Shown piece after piece: positions 16,021-25,182 of a DNA stretch of 64,000 nt. The position numbers were made by a program, and so were the translations under genes. Under the pieces are notes generated by a model, which was not told where the DNA came from, made no database searches, and was given only the letters and a program-made list of their open reading frames with translations. The stretch is from NCBI RefSeq assembly GCF_009831235.1, contig NZ_WUUL01000002.1:62001-126000 (forward strand), written 5' to 3'. Each line of letters starts with the position of its first letter. The first letter of the stretch is position 1. Origin of the DNA: Shimazuella alba. GTDB lineage: Bacteria; Bacillota; Bacilli; Thermoactinomycetales; Thermoactinomycetaceae.

Positions 16021-18264
16021 TCACTCCGTGCCCGCTTTCAGTACCTCGCTCATAGATATTTTTGCGAGCTTCCTCCCACACAGCCACTTAGTCACTTCGT
16101 ACACAGCGAAAATCAAGACAAAACTTATCAGAACATACCATGGGTTCACAATCATAGGCATCACCATGTTGATTTGTTCCCCAAGATACCCGTACAGGGT
16201 GTTCCCGACAGCAAGCATGAGAGGCAGTCCGAGCCAGAAACCAATAAACACTACTGGCGTAGAACTGTTGAGAATCAACTTGGCAACCTCTTTTCCGCGA
16301 TATCCGAATATCTTTAAGAGAGATATCGTGCTGCGGCTTTCCTCAATCATCATCGATGTTACAAGAAAGATAATGATTGCCCCAGCCAGACTTGCGACAA
16401 TGGTAATAAGCACTACCGATGCCGTCAATGTAGATGTAGTTGTATCATCCATTTCATTGAGATTATGAAAATCATTTATTCCAGTAAGGAGATTTTCGTC
16501 AATATCAAGTTTATTTTTGCTCAAAAGCCCAAGATAGCTTCCCGGCGCGTTACCGGTCATGCGGTTGAACTCCTCAAGGGGCATATAGATGTACTGCCCG
16601 AAGTAGGTTTGAACAATCCCATCTATCTTTAAACTGTATGATTTTCCGTCCACTTTGCTAACGATGTTAATCGTATCACCTACCTTTAGCCCCAGCCTGT
16701 AAGCCAAAAGATACGTGATATTTACCTGATTCTTTGGTAGATTGTTGCCGTTCGAGTCACGCATCGTAATTCCGATGGAGTTTGGTTCCAAGCCCACAAC
16801 GTAAAACTCTGCCTTTTCGTTCCCCTTGAGATAACTGCGAATGGCGTTAAGCGGCTCCGCACCTTTTGGAGCAGCTCCATGCTGAATTTCTTTGAAAGTA
16901 GTTTCTATAGGGAAATACCTGTCGCTCCCGGTGCTGTCCATCAAAACTTGAAAAGAGTTGTGGACAGTAAATCCAAGAAGCAGCAGCATCGACGCAGCGC
17001 TAACTCCCAGCAGTAAAAACAACAAACGCGGTATGCTGCGAATCTGCTCACGCAGTTTGAATTTAGTGGCAAATTTGAACCGCTCCAGCTGGAGTTTGCG
17101 TTCAAGGAAATTCACCTTCGTTTTTTGTTCATCGCCTTTCATCAACTCCGCTGCAGATTTCTTCAGCACTCTGCGTAGAATAACATAGCTTGAGAGACTC
17201 AGCAGAACCATAGGCATCAGCACTCCCAGTACCATGCTCAATGGTGGAAAGGATAAGCCTGTTACTGGCATATTGTAAGAAGACGTCAAAATACCGATGA
17301 CAGGTCCCACAACTGGCAGAGCAAGCAGTGTACCCACAAGACCACTTACAGCGGACAGCAGAACCGGAATTGCCATGTAGTGCCGGACCAGTTCACCCCG
17401 GCGATATCCCTGTGCGTACAGTGTACCAATGACTACGCCGTCTGACTTAACTATGCGCTGGATCATCACCCCGAGAATAAGACAGCACAGCAGGTAAACA
17501 GCTGCTGCCACGGGAGCACCCATGGTCTTCGCCCCTTCAATGTTTCCCCGCACCATCGCGATGCGCGCGTTGGTTTCAGCGTTCAACCATTCGGAAAGGG
17601 AATATCCTTTGTTGCTTAAGAGTCGATTCAGATTGGCAGCCTTTGCTTTTACATTTTCCCTGTCCTTCATGTATGCAGAGTATACGGTGGCTGCCTTGGG
17701 GAAGGCTTTAAAATCCGCGTTGGAAATAAGCCCGATACCAAAACCTTTGGGGGGGTATTGTTCATAAACATTCTTTAGAATATAAACGTAATTGGGCATA
17801 GCTACCGTGCCAACGATATCGAATGTTCTGCCGTTCAGCTTTAATTGATCCCCTATCTTTAATCCGTGCACTTTACAAAAGATCGGATCAAGCAAAATGT
17901 CTCCTGGTTTTTTCAGGCCATGTCCTGATGTTACTGCCGGAATATTGACCTTCGTACTAGGGCTTAGAAGACGTAGTTCTCCGTTAGGCACTTTTATATC
18001 GTGTAGCCGGTAAGTGTCGATTAGCGCACCAGATTCTCTTTCCAACGCCGCAATATTTTCCAGTGGTTTGTTTGTCTTAAACGTAATGTCTTCTTGCTTG
18101 TTTTTTTCGGTAAAGTCTGTGACCAGCTTCCCCATACTGCTGCCCACACCCGAAGCTGCAATAAAATAAAAGCTTCCCAAAAATATCAAGATAAAGATAC
18201 CGATATACCGACCTTTGTTTTCCTTTATGATTCGCCATACGCGTTTTCGCAGTGCCATTACCAT
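16021..18264 (-). CDS. ABC transporter permease, FtsX/MacB type
   Basis: A 747-residue membrane protein of the large two-FtsX-domain class. It has an N-terminal anchor (IGIFILIFLGSFYFIAASGVG, residues about 21-41), a long extracytoplasmic part, membrane groups at about 250-370, another anchor near 420 (LLFLLLGVSAASMLLLLGF), a second outside part, and a last group of three helices from about 620. With the ATPase just upstream it forms an exporter, perhaps for a peptide or lipid-like substrate or a resistance function; the substrate is unknown. Two ATGs overlap the ATPase stop (18264 and 18258) and the choice is open. Confidence 0.88.
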   Translation of the reverse strand: MVMALRKRVWRIIKENKGRYIGIFILIFLGSFYFIAASGVGSSMGKLVTDFTEKNKQEDITFKTNKPLENIAALERESGALIDTYRLHDIKVPNGELRLLSPSTKVNIPAVTSGHGLKKPGDILLDPIFCKVHGLKIGDQLKLNGRTFDIVGTVAMPNYVYILKNVYEQYPPKGFGIGLISNADFKAFPKAATVYSAYMKDRENVKAKAANLNRLLSNKGYSLSEWLNAETNARIAMVRGNIEGAKTMGAPVAAAVYLLCCLILGVMIQRIVKSDGVVIGTLYAQGYRRGELVRHYMAIPVLLSAVSGLVGTLLALPVVGPVIGILTSSYNMPVTGLSFPPLSMVLGVLMPMVLLSLSSYVILRRVLKKSAAELMKGDEQKTKVNFLERKLQLERFKFATKFKLREQIRSIPRLLFLLLGVSAASMLLLLGFTVHNSFQVLMDSTGSDRYFPIETTFKEIQHGAAPKGAEPLNAIRSYLKGNEKAEFYVVGLEPNSIGITMRDSNGNNLPKNQVNITYLLAYRLGLKVGDTINIVSKVDGKSYSLKIDGIVQTYFGQYIYMPLEEFNRMTGNAPGSYLGLLSKNKLDIDENLLTGINDFHNLNEMDDTTTSTLTASVVLITIVASLAGAIIIFLVTSMMIEESRSTISLLKIFGYRGKEVAKLILNSSTPVVFIGFWLGLPLMLAVGNTLYGYLGEQINMVMPMIVNPWYVLISFVLIFAVYEVTKWLCGRKLAKISMSEVLKAGTE

Positions 18265-18953
18265 TCAATCCTTTCAGCTTGAATCAGCTCGGAATTTTGC
18301 CGAACTTCCGCAATCTCGCCGTCTCTCATCCGGAACACGGCATGCGCCATACCGGCGATGGCACTGTTGTGGGTAATCATCAAAATGGTCGTGCCAAACT
18401 GCGTGTTTACTTTTTGGAGCAACGACAGCACGCCTCGCGAGGTCTCAAGATCCAGCGCACCGGTGGGCTCATCGCAGAGCAAGAGCTTTGGATTTTTGAC
18501 GATGGCTCGTGCGATCGACACGCGCTGCTGCTCGCCGCCGGAGAGTTCCCGGGGAAAACGGTTCTTTTTATTGAAAAGTCCGACAGCAGAAAGCACCTCG
18601 TCAGTTTGAAGCGGATTTCTACTGATGTTCGACACAACCTCGATGTTTTCGGCTACCGTGAGATTCGGCACAAGGTTGTAAAACTGGAAGACGAAGCCCA
18701 CGCTCTCCCGACGGTATTCAACCAGTTGTTTGTCATTTAAACCTGTAATACGCTCACCGTCCACTTCAACTGTGCCGCTGTCTGCACTGTCCACACCGCC
18801 TATAATGTTCATAAGCGTAGATTTACCCGAACCGGAGGGACCTAATATTACTCCGATTTGTCCTCTTTTCATCTCCAAATTCACACCTTTGAGTACATGG
18901 GTAATAATCCCTGTGTTATAGCTTTTCGTAAGGTTAGATACTGATAAAAACAT
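18258..18953 (-). CDS. ABC transporter ATP-binding protein (LolD/MacB type)
   Basis: A 231-residue ATPase with Walker A GPSGSGKST (residues about 38-46), Q-loop FVFQFYNLVPNLT, signature LSGGEQQRVSIARAI and Walker B LLLCDEPTGALD. The FYNLVP and GALD versions are typical of LolD/MacB/BceA-like exporters. It overlaps the permease gene by seven bases, so the pair is translated together. The two genes are GC-richer than the neighbouring core genes, like the rest of this PadR-linked cluster. Confidence 0.93.
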   Translation of the reverse strand: MFLSVSNLTKSYNTGIITHVLKGVNLEMKRGQIGVILGPSGSGKSTLMNIIGGVDSADSGTVEVDGERITGLNDKQLVEYRRESVGFVFQFYNLVPNLTVAENIEVVSNISRNPLQTDEVLSAVGLFNKKNRFPRELSGGEQQRVSIARAIVKNPKLLLCDEPTGALDLETSRGVLSLLQKVNTQFGTTILMITHNSAIAGMAHAVFRMRDGEIAEVRQNSELIQAERIEW

Positions 18954-19168
18954 GCTAACACCCCAATATATTTTTATTAATTCCGAATATTTAATTAAGT
19001 TTATTTATGGTTTGCAGTTTTCGAAACGAGCACCCTCTCTACCTCGTAAAACTATTTAAGGGTTCCCCTAATTTCGCCGATGGTTGTCACTTAAACAGCC
19101 CTCCATGTGATAACAAATGCATTCATCGCAGTTCGGCTGATTTTTCATATGAATAATGCCATAGGGTA

Positions 19169-19918
19169 CTACATTAACTGGCGTTTAAATGCTTTATTGG
19201 CGAAGAAGTAAGCGATGACCATGATACCAACGCACCAAGCAAGAGCGATCCAAATATCGTTGCCAACAGATCCTTCATACAAGAGAGCTCGAATCGCATT
19301 CACGATGGATGTCACGGGCTGGTTCTCAGCGAACAAACGAACAATTTTAGGCATGGTTTCCGTTGGGACAAAAGCTGAACTGATAAACGGCAGGAAAATC
19401 AACGGGTAGGAGTAGGCTGTTGCCCCTTCCATAGACTTCGCTGTCAATCCTGGAATGACAGCCAGCCATGTCAGCGCCAGCGTAAACAGCCCAAGTATCC
19501 CAACTACCGCAAGCCAATCTAAGATACCAGCGCTGGAACGAAAGCCCATCAACAGCGCTATGAGGATAACTACCACAACAGTAAGCGCATTGGAAACAAG
19601 CGATGTCCACACGTGGGCCCACAAAATCGACGAACGCTTGATTGGCATGGTAATGAAACGTGCCATCAACCCGCTCTTTACATCCGTAAACAGACGCAGG
19701 GAAGTGTAAGCTACACCGGATGCAATAGCCATCAGCAAGATTCCTGGCAATAAATAATTGACGTAGTTGTCCGTTCCTGTCTCTATAGCGCCGCCAAATA
19801 CGTAGACAAACAGCAACATCATCATAATCGGCGTAATCGCCACCGTGATAATCGTATCCGGGCTGCGCATGATGTTGCGCATTAAACGCCCAAGTAATAC
19901 CCCTGTTTTACTTTTCAT
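19169..19918 (-). CDS. ABC-2 type transporter permease (DrrB-like)
   Basis: A 249-residue protein with six hydrophobic segments. The first is TIITVAITPIMMMLLFVYVFGG, followed by YLLPGILLMAIASGVAYTS near residue 60, typical of ABC-2 permeases of daunorubicin-resistance DrrB type, and LIFLPFISSAFVPTETMP near 180. The start ATG directly follows the TAA of the ATPase gene, with GGAGGAGAAGTAA as ribosome site. It probably exports a drug or lipid-like compound. Confidence 0.9.
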   Translation of the reverse strand: MKSKTGVLLGRLMRNIMRSPDTIITVAITPIMMMLLFVYVFGGAIETGTDNYVNYLLPGILLMAIASGVAYTSLRLFTDVKSGLMARFITMPIKRSSILWAHVWTSLVSNALTVVVVILIALLMGFRSSAGILDWLAVVGILGLFTLALTWLAVIPGLTAKSMEGATAYSYPLIFLPFISSAFVPTETMPKIVRLFAENQPVTSIVNAIRALLYEGSVGNDIWIALAWCVGIMVIAYFFANKAFKRQLM

Positions 19919-20680
19919 TTACTTCTCCTCCTTTTGACCGATGATCGCGAGGAAAATTTCCTCCAATGTCGGCTGCTTCTCGATGTACTCCACTTTCGCT
20001 GGTGGGAACATCTCTTTAAGTTCGGTAAGGGTACCAGTCGTGATGATTATTCCGCCATGCAGGATGGCGATGCGGTCCGCCAGTTGTTCGGCTTCCTCTA
20101 GGTACTGGGTTGTCAGCAAGATGGTCGTGCCACCGTCTGCAAGCTCCTTAACTGTATTCCATACTTCAATCCGTGCTTCGGGGTCAAGCCCTGTCGTCGG
20201 TTCGTCGAGAAAAATGACTGCTGGCGTACCAATCAGACTCATGGCGATGTCAAGCCGACGCTTCATCCCACCTGAATATTGATCCGCCCGCCGATTGGCC
20301 GCATCAGTCAGGCTGAATCTTGCCAGCAGATTATCGGCGACCTGCGCGGGATTGGAAACTCCTCGTAACTTGGCGATCATCAACAGATTTTCCCGCCCGG
20401 TGAGCATGCCGTCTAAAGCTGCAAACTGTCCTGTCAGGCTGATGCTCTGGCGAACATGATCCGGTTGACGCTGGACGTCAAATCCGCAAATACCTACTTC
20501 CCCTCCATCTGACTTCATCAGCGTCGAGAGGATGTTGACCGTCGTTGTCTTGCCTGCTCCATTTGAGCCCAGCAGTGCGAAAATTTCGCCACGCTGCACT
20601 TCAAAATCCACTCCCTTTAAGACTTCCTTGTCTTGAAAGGATTTTTTTAATCCTTTTACAGAAATCGCTGCATTGCTCAT
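19919..20680 (-). CDS. ABC transporter ATP-binding protein (DrrA-like)
   Basis: From the ATG at 20680, after TAAGGAGGATAAAAGG, it has 253 residues. Walker A GSNGAGKTT, the Q-loop region SLTGQFAALDGMLTGRENL, signature YSGGMKRRLDIAMSL and Walker B VIFLDEPTTGLDP are all present. The GQ-ALD-LTGRENL segment is characteristic of DrrA-type drug exporters. It partners with the DrrB-like permease and follows the DUF1048 genes, an arrangement common in PadR-controlled clusters of Bacilli. Confidence 0.94.
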   Translation of the reverse strand: MSNAAISVKGLKKSFQDKEVLKGVDFEVQRGEIFALLGSNGAGKTTTVNILSTLMKSDGGEVGICGFDVQRQPDHVRQSISLTGQFAALDGMLTGRENLLMIAKLRGVSNPAQVADNLLARFSLTDAANRRADQYSGGMKRRLDIAMSLIGTPAVIFLDEPTTGLDPEARIEVWNTVKELADGGTTILLTTQYLEEAEQLADRIAILHGGIIITTGTLTELKEMFPPAKVEYIEKQPTLEEIFLAIIGQKEEK

Positions 20681-20875
20681 CCTTTTATCCTCCTTATAAA
20701 AACGAAACAAGGTGCTAGATCGTCTATCCTATTTAGTCAGACTGATAATCAGTAATACTTACTACCAAGGTGAAAATATAACTGAATAGGGAAGGTGGCA
20801 CATCCGTATTTGTAACCAGCTATTCAGTCGGATTTCTTTATTGAATTTACTTTTTTCCAATCGCTTCATGATACT

Positions 20876-21181
20876 CTAATTCAAATCTTCATGATATTTG
20901 TCCAACCAAGTTTTCTCATCCTTCACTAGATCGTCGCAAAAAGCGGCAACGTCCTCTCCTGTTACTTCAAGCACACCTTTTCCAGCAGCTGCACCTTCTT
21001 CAAAGAAGATGAGAATTTCCGAGAGCAGTCCGATACCTTCGTTTAGCTTAACAGGACCGACTTTGAAGAGATATTTTTGGATCTCTTTATAAACAATTTG
21101 GTAATCTTTTGGAAGTGCTTTGACACGCGAAACATGGGCTCTCCATGCTTTTTTTCCTTCGATGATTTCTTTGATGCTCAT
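20876..21181 (-). CDS. DUF1048 protein (third of three)
   Basis: A 101-residue helical protein of the DUF1048 type: LPKDYQIVYKEIQKYLFKVGP early, EILIFFEEGAAAGKGVLEVTGEDVAAFCDDLVKDEKTW later. The ending VTGxDVAAFCDDL is the family hallmark. Function unknown; these genes are usually beside a PadR regulator and ABC transporters. Its ATG overlaps the stop of the previous paralogue by four bases. Confidence 0.85.
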   Translation of the reverse strand: MSIKEIIEGKKAWRAHVSRVKALPKDYQIVYKEIQKYLFKVGPVKLNEGIGLLSEILIFFEEGAAAGKGVLEVTGEDVAAFCDDLVKDEKTWLDKYHEDLN

Positions 21182-21531
21182 TTCAGTCCTCCTAATTTTC
21201 TTGCTACGTTTTTGTTGAGTTGGTCACGCCACTTATCTCGATAAGTCTTTGCACCTTCATCACCTACAAGTGCTGCACTGAAGCCTTTGATATCATCTCC
21301 CAGCACCTCTTCGACGCTCTGGCCGTCTGCTGATGAAACTTCAAGCAGCTCAAGAGCATTATCAAGAATTGGCATCAAATTACGACCGGTGAAATCTCCG
21401 TGAAGCCAGAGATTGCTTTGAATTTCTTTCCAAGCAGTTTGATATTCAGCTGGCAAGGCTTTTGCCCGTTCCTCAAAACCTTTCATTTCTTTCGTCATAT
21501 CGCTGCCAGTTATTTTTTCTAAAAAGTTCAT
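21178..21531 (-). CDS. DUF1048 protein (second of three)
   Basis: A 117-residue paralogue with LPAEYQTAWKEIQSNLWLHGD, NALELLEVSSADGQSVEEVLGDDIKGFSAAL and a basic end. The cysteine of the FCDD motif seen in its sisters is replaced here (FSAAL), so it has diverged. ATG after AAGGAGACTACA. Middle gene of the PadR-DUF1048 run. Confidence 0.82.
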   Translation of the reverse strand: MNFLEKITGSDMTKEMKGFEERAKALPAEYQTAWKEIQSNLWLHGDFTGRNLMPILDNALELLEVSSADGQSVEEVLGDDIKGFSAALVGDEGAKTYRDKWRDQLNKNVARKLGGLK

Positions 21532-21573
21532 TGTAGTCTCCTTTAAGATACTAAGCTGTTCCGCAAAGTTCTA

Positions 21574-21906
21574 TTATTTAATCGAATCGTTGAGTTCTTG
21601 ACGTTGTTTATCCACCCACGATTTTGCATCTATGACGAGATCATCACAGAAGGCTGCTACATCGTTGCCAGTAACCTCTTTAACTTGCTTGCCGTCAGCT
21701 GCGGCTTCTTCAAGAAGATCGATGATGTGATGAAAGACAAATTTCGTTTCTTGCCAATCCATCACGCCGCCAGTGTTCCAGAGATATTTTTGCATCGCTT
21801 TGTAGGCGTTGTAGTAGTCTTCAGGTAAGGTTTTTGCGCGGTTTTCCATTTCACGCCATTCTTTCTTTTCGCTAAAAACTCCAAAGATTTTTTCGAATAT
21901 ACTCAT
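21574..21906 (-). CDS. DUF1048 protein (first of three)
   Basis: The ATG at 21906 sits seven bases after AAAGGAG; an ATG two codons upstream is too close to that site. This gives 110 residues with LPEDYYNAYKAMQKYLWNTGG, HHIIDLLEEAAADGKQVKEV and TGNDVAAFCDDLVIDAKSWV. It begins 12 bases after the PadR stop, so it is co-transcribed with padR. The close similarity to the other two genes points to tandem duplication. Confidence 0.85.
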   Translation of the reverse strand: MSIFEKIFGVFSEKKEWREMENRAKTLPEDYYNAYKAMQKYLWNTGGVMDWQETKFVFHHIIDLLEEAAADGKQVKEVTGNDVAAFCDDLVIDAKSWVDKQRQELNDSIK

Positions 21907-21918
21907 GTTCATTCTCCT

Positions 21919-22239
21919 TTAGTTTGTTTTTAATTCGTTTAGTTTGCTTGAGACAAAGTTCCATTTGGCCCAAAAATTTTCCAGTTTCTCTTGACCTGCT
22001 ACGTTAAGTGTGTAAAATTTTCTCGGCGGTCCCTTAGTGGAAGGCTTTTTCTCGATATCCACCAGATTGTGTTTCTCCAGTCGCATCGTAATCGTATAAA
22101 CTGTACCTTCCACGACATCAGTGAAGCCAAGTTCTCGAAGGTGTTGCGTGATTTCATAACCGTAAGTTTCGCCTCGACTGATGATTTCCAGCACACAACC
22201 TTCAAGCACTCCTTTCAGCATTTCCGTGATATTTTCCAA
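21919..22239 (-). CDS. PadR-family transcriptional regulator
   Basis: A 106-residue winged-helix repressor with the PadR pattern: LKGVLEGCVLEIISRGETYGYEI, DVVEGTVYTITMRLEKHNLV and the wing GPPRKFYTLNVAGQEKL. TTG start after GGAGGGAAGATA; the paralogue at 49620 also uses TTG at this place. It heads the operon padR-DUF1048(x3) and, after a 195-base gap, the drrAB-like genes. Autorepression through the inverted repeat at 22318-22347 is likely. Confidence 0.92.
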   Translation of the reverse strand: MENITEMLKGVLEGCVLEIISRGETYGYEITQHLRELGFTDVVEGTVYTITMRLEKHNLVDIEKKPSTKGPPRKFYTLNVAGQEKLENFWAKWNFVSSKLNELKTN

Positions 22240-22317
22240 ATATCTTCCCTCCTTTTATATTTTGCTTATATTTTTCCAGTACCCTGTATCACCGGTATTT
22301 TGTAATACAGATATTTA

Positions 22318-22367
22318 GTATTACTGACTACCGTTACATAGTAATACAGAATAGCTTTGCTTGTCAA
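22318..22367 (-). promoter_or_regulatory. padR promoter with palindromic operator
   Basis: On the minus strand TTGACA (22367-22362) is followed by -10-like TATTAC or TTACTA. This overlaps the perfect inverted repeat AGTAATAC / GTATTACT with arms at 22340-22347 and 22318-22325. Another GTAATAC lies at 22302-22308. The overlap of repeat and promoter fits negative autoregulation by PadR. Confidence 0.6.
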
Positions 22368-22569
22368 GAATAAAAATTTTCGTCTGAAAAGCCCATTTGT
22401 ACGGGCTTCATAGTTGTTTTTATCAAATTTCACAGCTCAAACTTTCATTTGAGTTTACACTGTAACCGCTTCTTTCATGATTAATAGAATGAGAGCAAAC
22501 GAGAGAAGAATGGATGACAGGCATCTCACATGATTTAAGAAGCTGCTAAAGGATATGCCGAGTTTTGGA

Positions 22570-22850
22570 GGGATGTAAGTCTATAAACGAGGAAATAAAC
22601 GCACAACATTTCCTTATTCGTACGATCAAAGATGATGGGATAGGTATGAGTAAAAACACAAAGATTCGACTGTTTGAGCGATATTATCGAGGAAAAGATT
22701 CTGGAAAGACCAAATTGGCTCAGGCTTAGGATGAATATTGAAAAGAAAATGATACCAATCATCGGGGATAAAATAACAATAAATTCAGAGGAAGACATGT
22801 TAATGTTTGCAACTCCGTTTGGAATCGAAATCTCCATCTATAAAGATTTG
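22570..22850 (+). pseudogene. Histidine kinase, C-terminal ATPase fragment with frameshift
   Basis: IRTIKDDGIGMSKNTKIRLFERYYRG (about 22610-22695) is the N- and G1-box region of a sensor kinase HATPase domain. After GKTKLAQA the frame breaks, and the next frame gives KKMIPIIGDKITINSEED, the expected 3' part. No start and no sensor domain are nearby. It may belong with the two-component debris at 24640-25180. Confidence 0.65.
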
Positions 22851-22935
22851 TCCCCCCCACAGTTACAAATACACAAATTCTTTTTGTATAAAAAATCAGC
22901 GGCTGGATGCGGTTGACCACACCCAGCCTGCAAAC

Positions 22936-23169
22936 TCAGAGCTTCTTCAGATTCCCTAGCTTCTCAGCCAGTGCGATAGATTCTGGTGTGTTTTCCGCCC
23001 TCAACTCACGATGCGCCTCTTGAATAAGTTTACGAGCGGTATCCAAATCAAGCCGATCCAGCTTTAGAGCATTTACCGCTTTCCAAAGCTTCTCACCGAT
23101 TTCGGGCGAGGCATGCAAAGCAACAACGGGGATCACGTTGCGATGGTTTAGGTAGGGATCACGAGACAT
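22936..23169 (-). CDS. Small hypothetical protein (77 aa)
   Basis: The ATG at 23169 follows TAGGAGGATTT. The product is MSRDPYLNHRNVIPVVALHA followed by helical, charged sequence with DLDTARKLIQEAHRELRAE. No known domain recognised. Base composition is higher in GC than the flanks, like a scatter of other single genes in the two accessory blocks. It probably is a real gene because of the ribosome site and codon use, but the role is unknown. Confidence 0.6.
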   Translation of the reverse strand: MSRDPYLNHRNVIPVVALHASPEIGEKLWKAVNALKLDRLDLDTARKLIQEAHRELRAENTPESIALAEKLGNLKKL

Positions 23170-23516
23170 AAATCCTCCTAGTGTGAGTTTGCTTATAGCT
23201 ATTATAAACAAATTTATATATCAAGGAAAATATCCTCAATGAATAAACCCACATTGCGCTCCTAATCGTTTGGAAAGCCACCTTTTTGCTCAAACAGCAT
23301 AGAGAAACTTTCCGATATATACAACCAAAAAAACTTCTATCTAGGAATAACCTTTCAAACTATTACAGCTATTTTAGAGTAGGTTTGTTAGCAATGCACC
23401 AGAACACGCTATTTATTGATATGGAAATATTTTATACATTATACGAGAGGAAATTTCACGGTTTTGTTCCATTGCCGGTTACATCATAGAAAACTACATC
23501 TCTCCAAAGAGGAATC

Positions 23517-24329
23517 ATGACAAATAACCTGTACACAGATGAGCTTCGTTTTGCACAAGATGTGGCTCGGAAAGCTGGAGCCATCATGCTTCGGCATTTT
23601 CGAACTGGAATCGGCCACGAAAGAAAAGCTGACGGAACTCCCGTAACGAAAGTAGACCGGAATGTAAACCAGTTCATGCCCATGGAAGTAAAAAGGCAGC
23701 GTCCCGGTGAAGGGATGCTCGGCGAGGAAGACGCACGACACGCTTGGGGAGCACAACAGGCAAACGCTGTTCCTCGACGGTGGGTCTGCGACCCTATCGA
23801 TGGTACTTGGCTGTACGCTGCTGGTGTTCCGAACAACATCTCTTCGATGGCACTCCTCGAGCATCGCCAGCCCGTGCTCGGTGTTCTGTACGATCCCTAT
23901 ACCAACAGCATGGTACATGCTGTGGTTGATGGGGGTGCGTTTCTGAACGGAAAGCCCATCCGTGTGAACACATCCGATAGCATCTCAGGGAGCTGTCTCA
24001 CACTTCCAGGAGGGCGAGTAGATACACTCGATGCTGGGGCTCTCTTCAAAGAGGTTGTGGATCAGGGTGCTGACGTGGTGACGTTTGGCTCTGTTATCTA
24101 TGATGCCTCTCTCGTCGCACTTGGCTTCGCATCTGCACATGTCTATCCCTACACATCACCCTGGGATATGGCTGCCATTAAGGTAATTGTCGAAGAAGCC
24201 GGCGGTCGAATCACCGATTTGAATGGAAACGATCAACCATACGATCGCCCGATCAACGGTGCAATCGTCACAAATGGCTCCATTCACGAGAAGATTGTCA
24301 AGCTGGTTAGGGGGCACATCCGAAAGTAG
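23517..24329 (+). CDS. Inositol monophosphatase-family phosphatase
   Basis: A 270-residue Mg-dependent phosphatase of the IMPase/CysQ/histidinol-phosphatase fold. Motifs: GEED (LGEEDARHAW, residues about 68), DPIDGTW (about 100), and the last metal aspartate in SPWDMAAIKVIVEEAGGRI (about 218). Good ribosome site AAAGAGGAATC. The usual WDxAA loop and GG-I end are intact, so it should be active; the substrate could be inositol phosphate, PAP or histidinol phosphate. It stands alone and is GC-rich compared with its surroundings, suggesting transfer. Confidence 0.9.
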   Translation: MTNNLYTDELRFAQDVARKAGAIMLRHFRTGIGHERKADGTPVTKVDRNVNQFMPMEVKRQRPGEGMLGEEDARHAWGAQQANAVPRRWVCDPIDGTWLYAAGVPNNISSMALLEHRQPVLGVLYDPYTNSMVHAVVDGGAFLNGKPIRVNTSDSISGSCLTLPGGRVDTLDAGALFKEVVDQGADVVTFGSVIYDASLVALGFASAHVYPYTSPWDMAAIKVIVEEAGGRITDLNGNDQPYDRPINGAIVTNGSIHEKIVKLVRGHIRK

Positions 24330-24494
24330 ATCCGTCAAACCGATCAGAAAAAAAGCTTATTCCACTGATGTTAGGTCAGTGAACAAGTCCCTTGAATGGT
24401 TCGAGACCGTTTAGGGGACACTATCATTTTCGATTGTTAGTAGAAAATTATTAACTCTTAGACCTATTTGAGGGTGATTTACTATAGAAGGCTC

Positions 24495-24530
24495 AAAAAA
24501 CGTTCCCTTTCCATTTACGAACGTTTTTTT
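24495..24530 (+). terminator. Strong intrinsic hairpin
   Basis: AAAAAACGTTC and GAACGTTTTTT form an 11-bp stem with flanking A and T runs, so it can end transcription on both strands. It lies 165 bases after the IMPase-family gene, in an otherwise empty stretch from 24330 to 24640. Confidence 0.75.
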
Positions 24531-24639
24531 GTTTTAAGATATGAAATAGGGCAATTACTGGATAAAAAATAACTGGCTTACTAGTATAATTACCAATCAA
24601 TATTCTAAGAGAGGGGACCCATTGAACATAGAGAAAATC

Positions 24640-25180
24640 ATATTTTATATATGGAAGATGACAAAGAAGTAAGGGATCTCGTTCGGCAAAATTTACTGGA
24701 ATATGGATATGAAGTAACAACCTAAAATTATTGAAACAATTCGTGGACTAGGTTATAGGTTGATACAATGAAATTATCTCAAAAATATACATTCATATCT
24801 TATTGTCGGTTTTTGTCTTCCCTTTAGCCTATTTAGGAGTAAATTTCTTCTATTATACGATTATTACGAAACTGGGGAACCTCTCATCGGAGCAATTTCT
24901 TATTCCTGATAAAGTAGAAAAAGATTGGGATGATTTCGTAAGTTCTTTGAAAGACTTAGATGATGGTACAGTAGAATCAAAATTGAAAAATCCAAAAAAT
25001 CAAATAAAAAGTGGGATACAGATAAGACAATCGAATTTATGACAGCTCCGAAAAAGGGACTTATTTTACCACTCAATCCTATTTGGACGGAGCGAAACAT
25101 AAAGGATATGTTTTTGCCACAACTATATTGTTAGGAGCAAATTATTCGATATTGTTCCCCTTTTCTTTCCTTTACCACTG
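24640..25180 (+). pseudogene. Two-component system remnant (response regulator and sensor kinase N-part)
   Basis: LYMEDDKEVRDLVRQNLLEY near 24646 is the start of a receiver domain. It runs directly into PKIIETIRGLGYRLI, the last residues of an OmpR-type DNA-binding domain, so about 190 codons between are deleted. The kinase starts just after (MKLSQKYTF), then frameshifts; LAYLGVNFFYYTIITKLGNL and VEKDWDDFVSSLKDLDDG at about 24826-24970 are its membrane and sensor part. The IS5-like element at 25183 cuts it off. Confidence 0.7.
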
Positions 25181-25182
25181 TA

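Noticed and set aside
22535-22837. ORF of 100 codons (minus strand)
   Set aside because: It is antisense to the clearer histidine kinase ATPase fragment and has no ribosome site.
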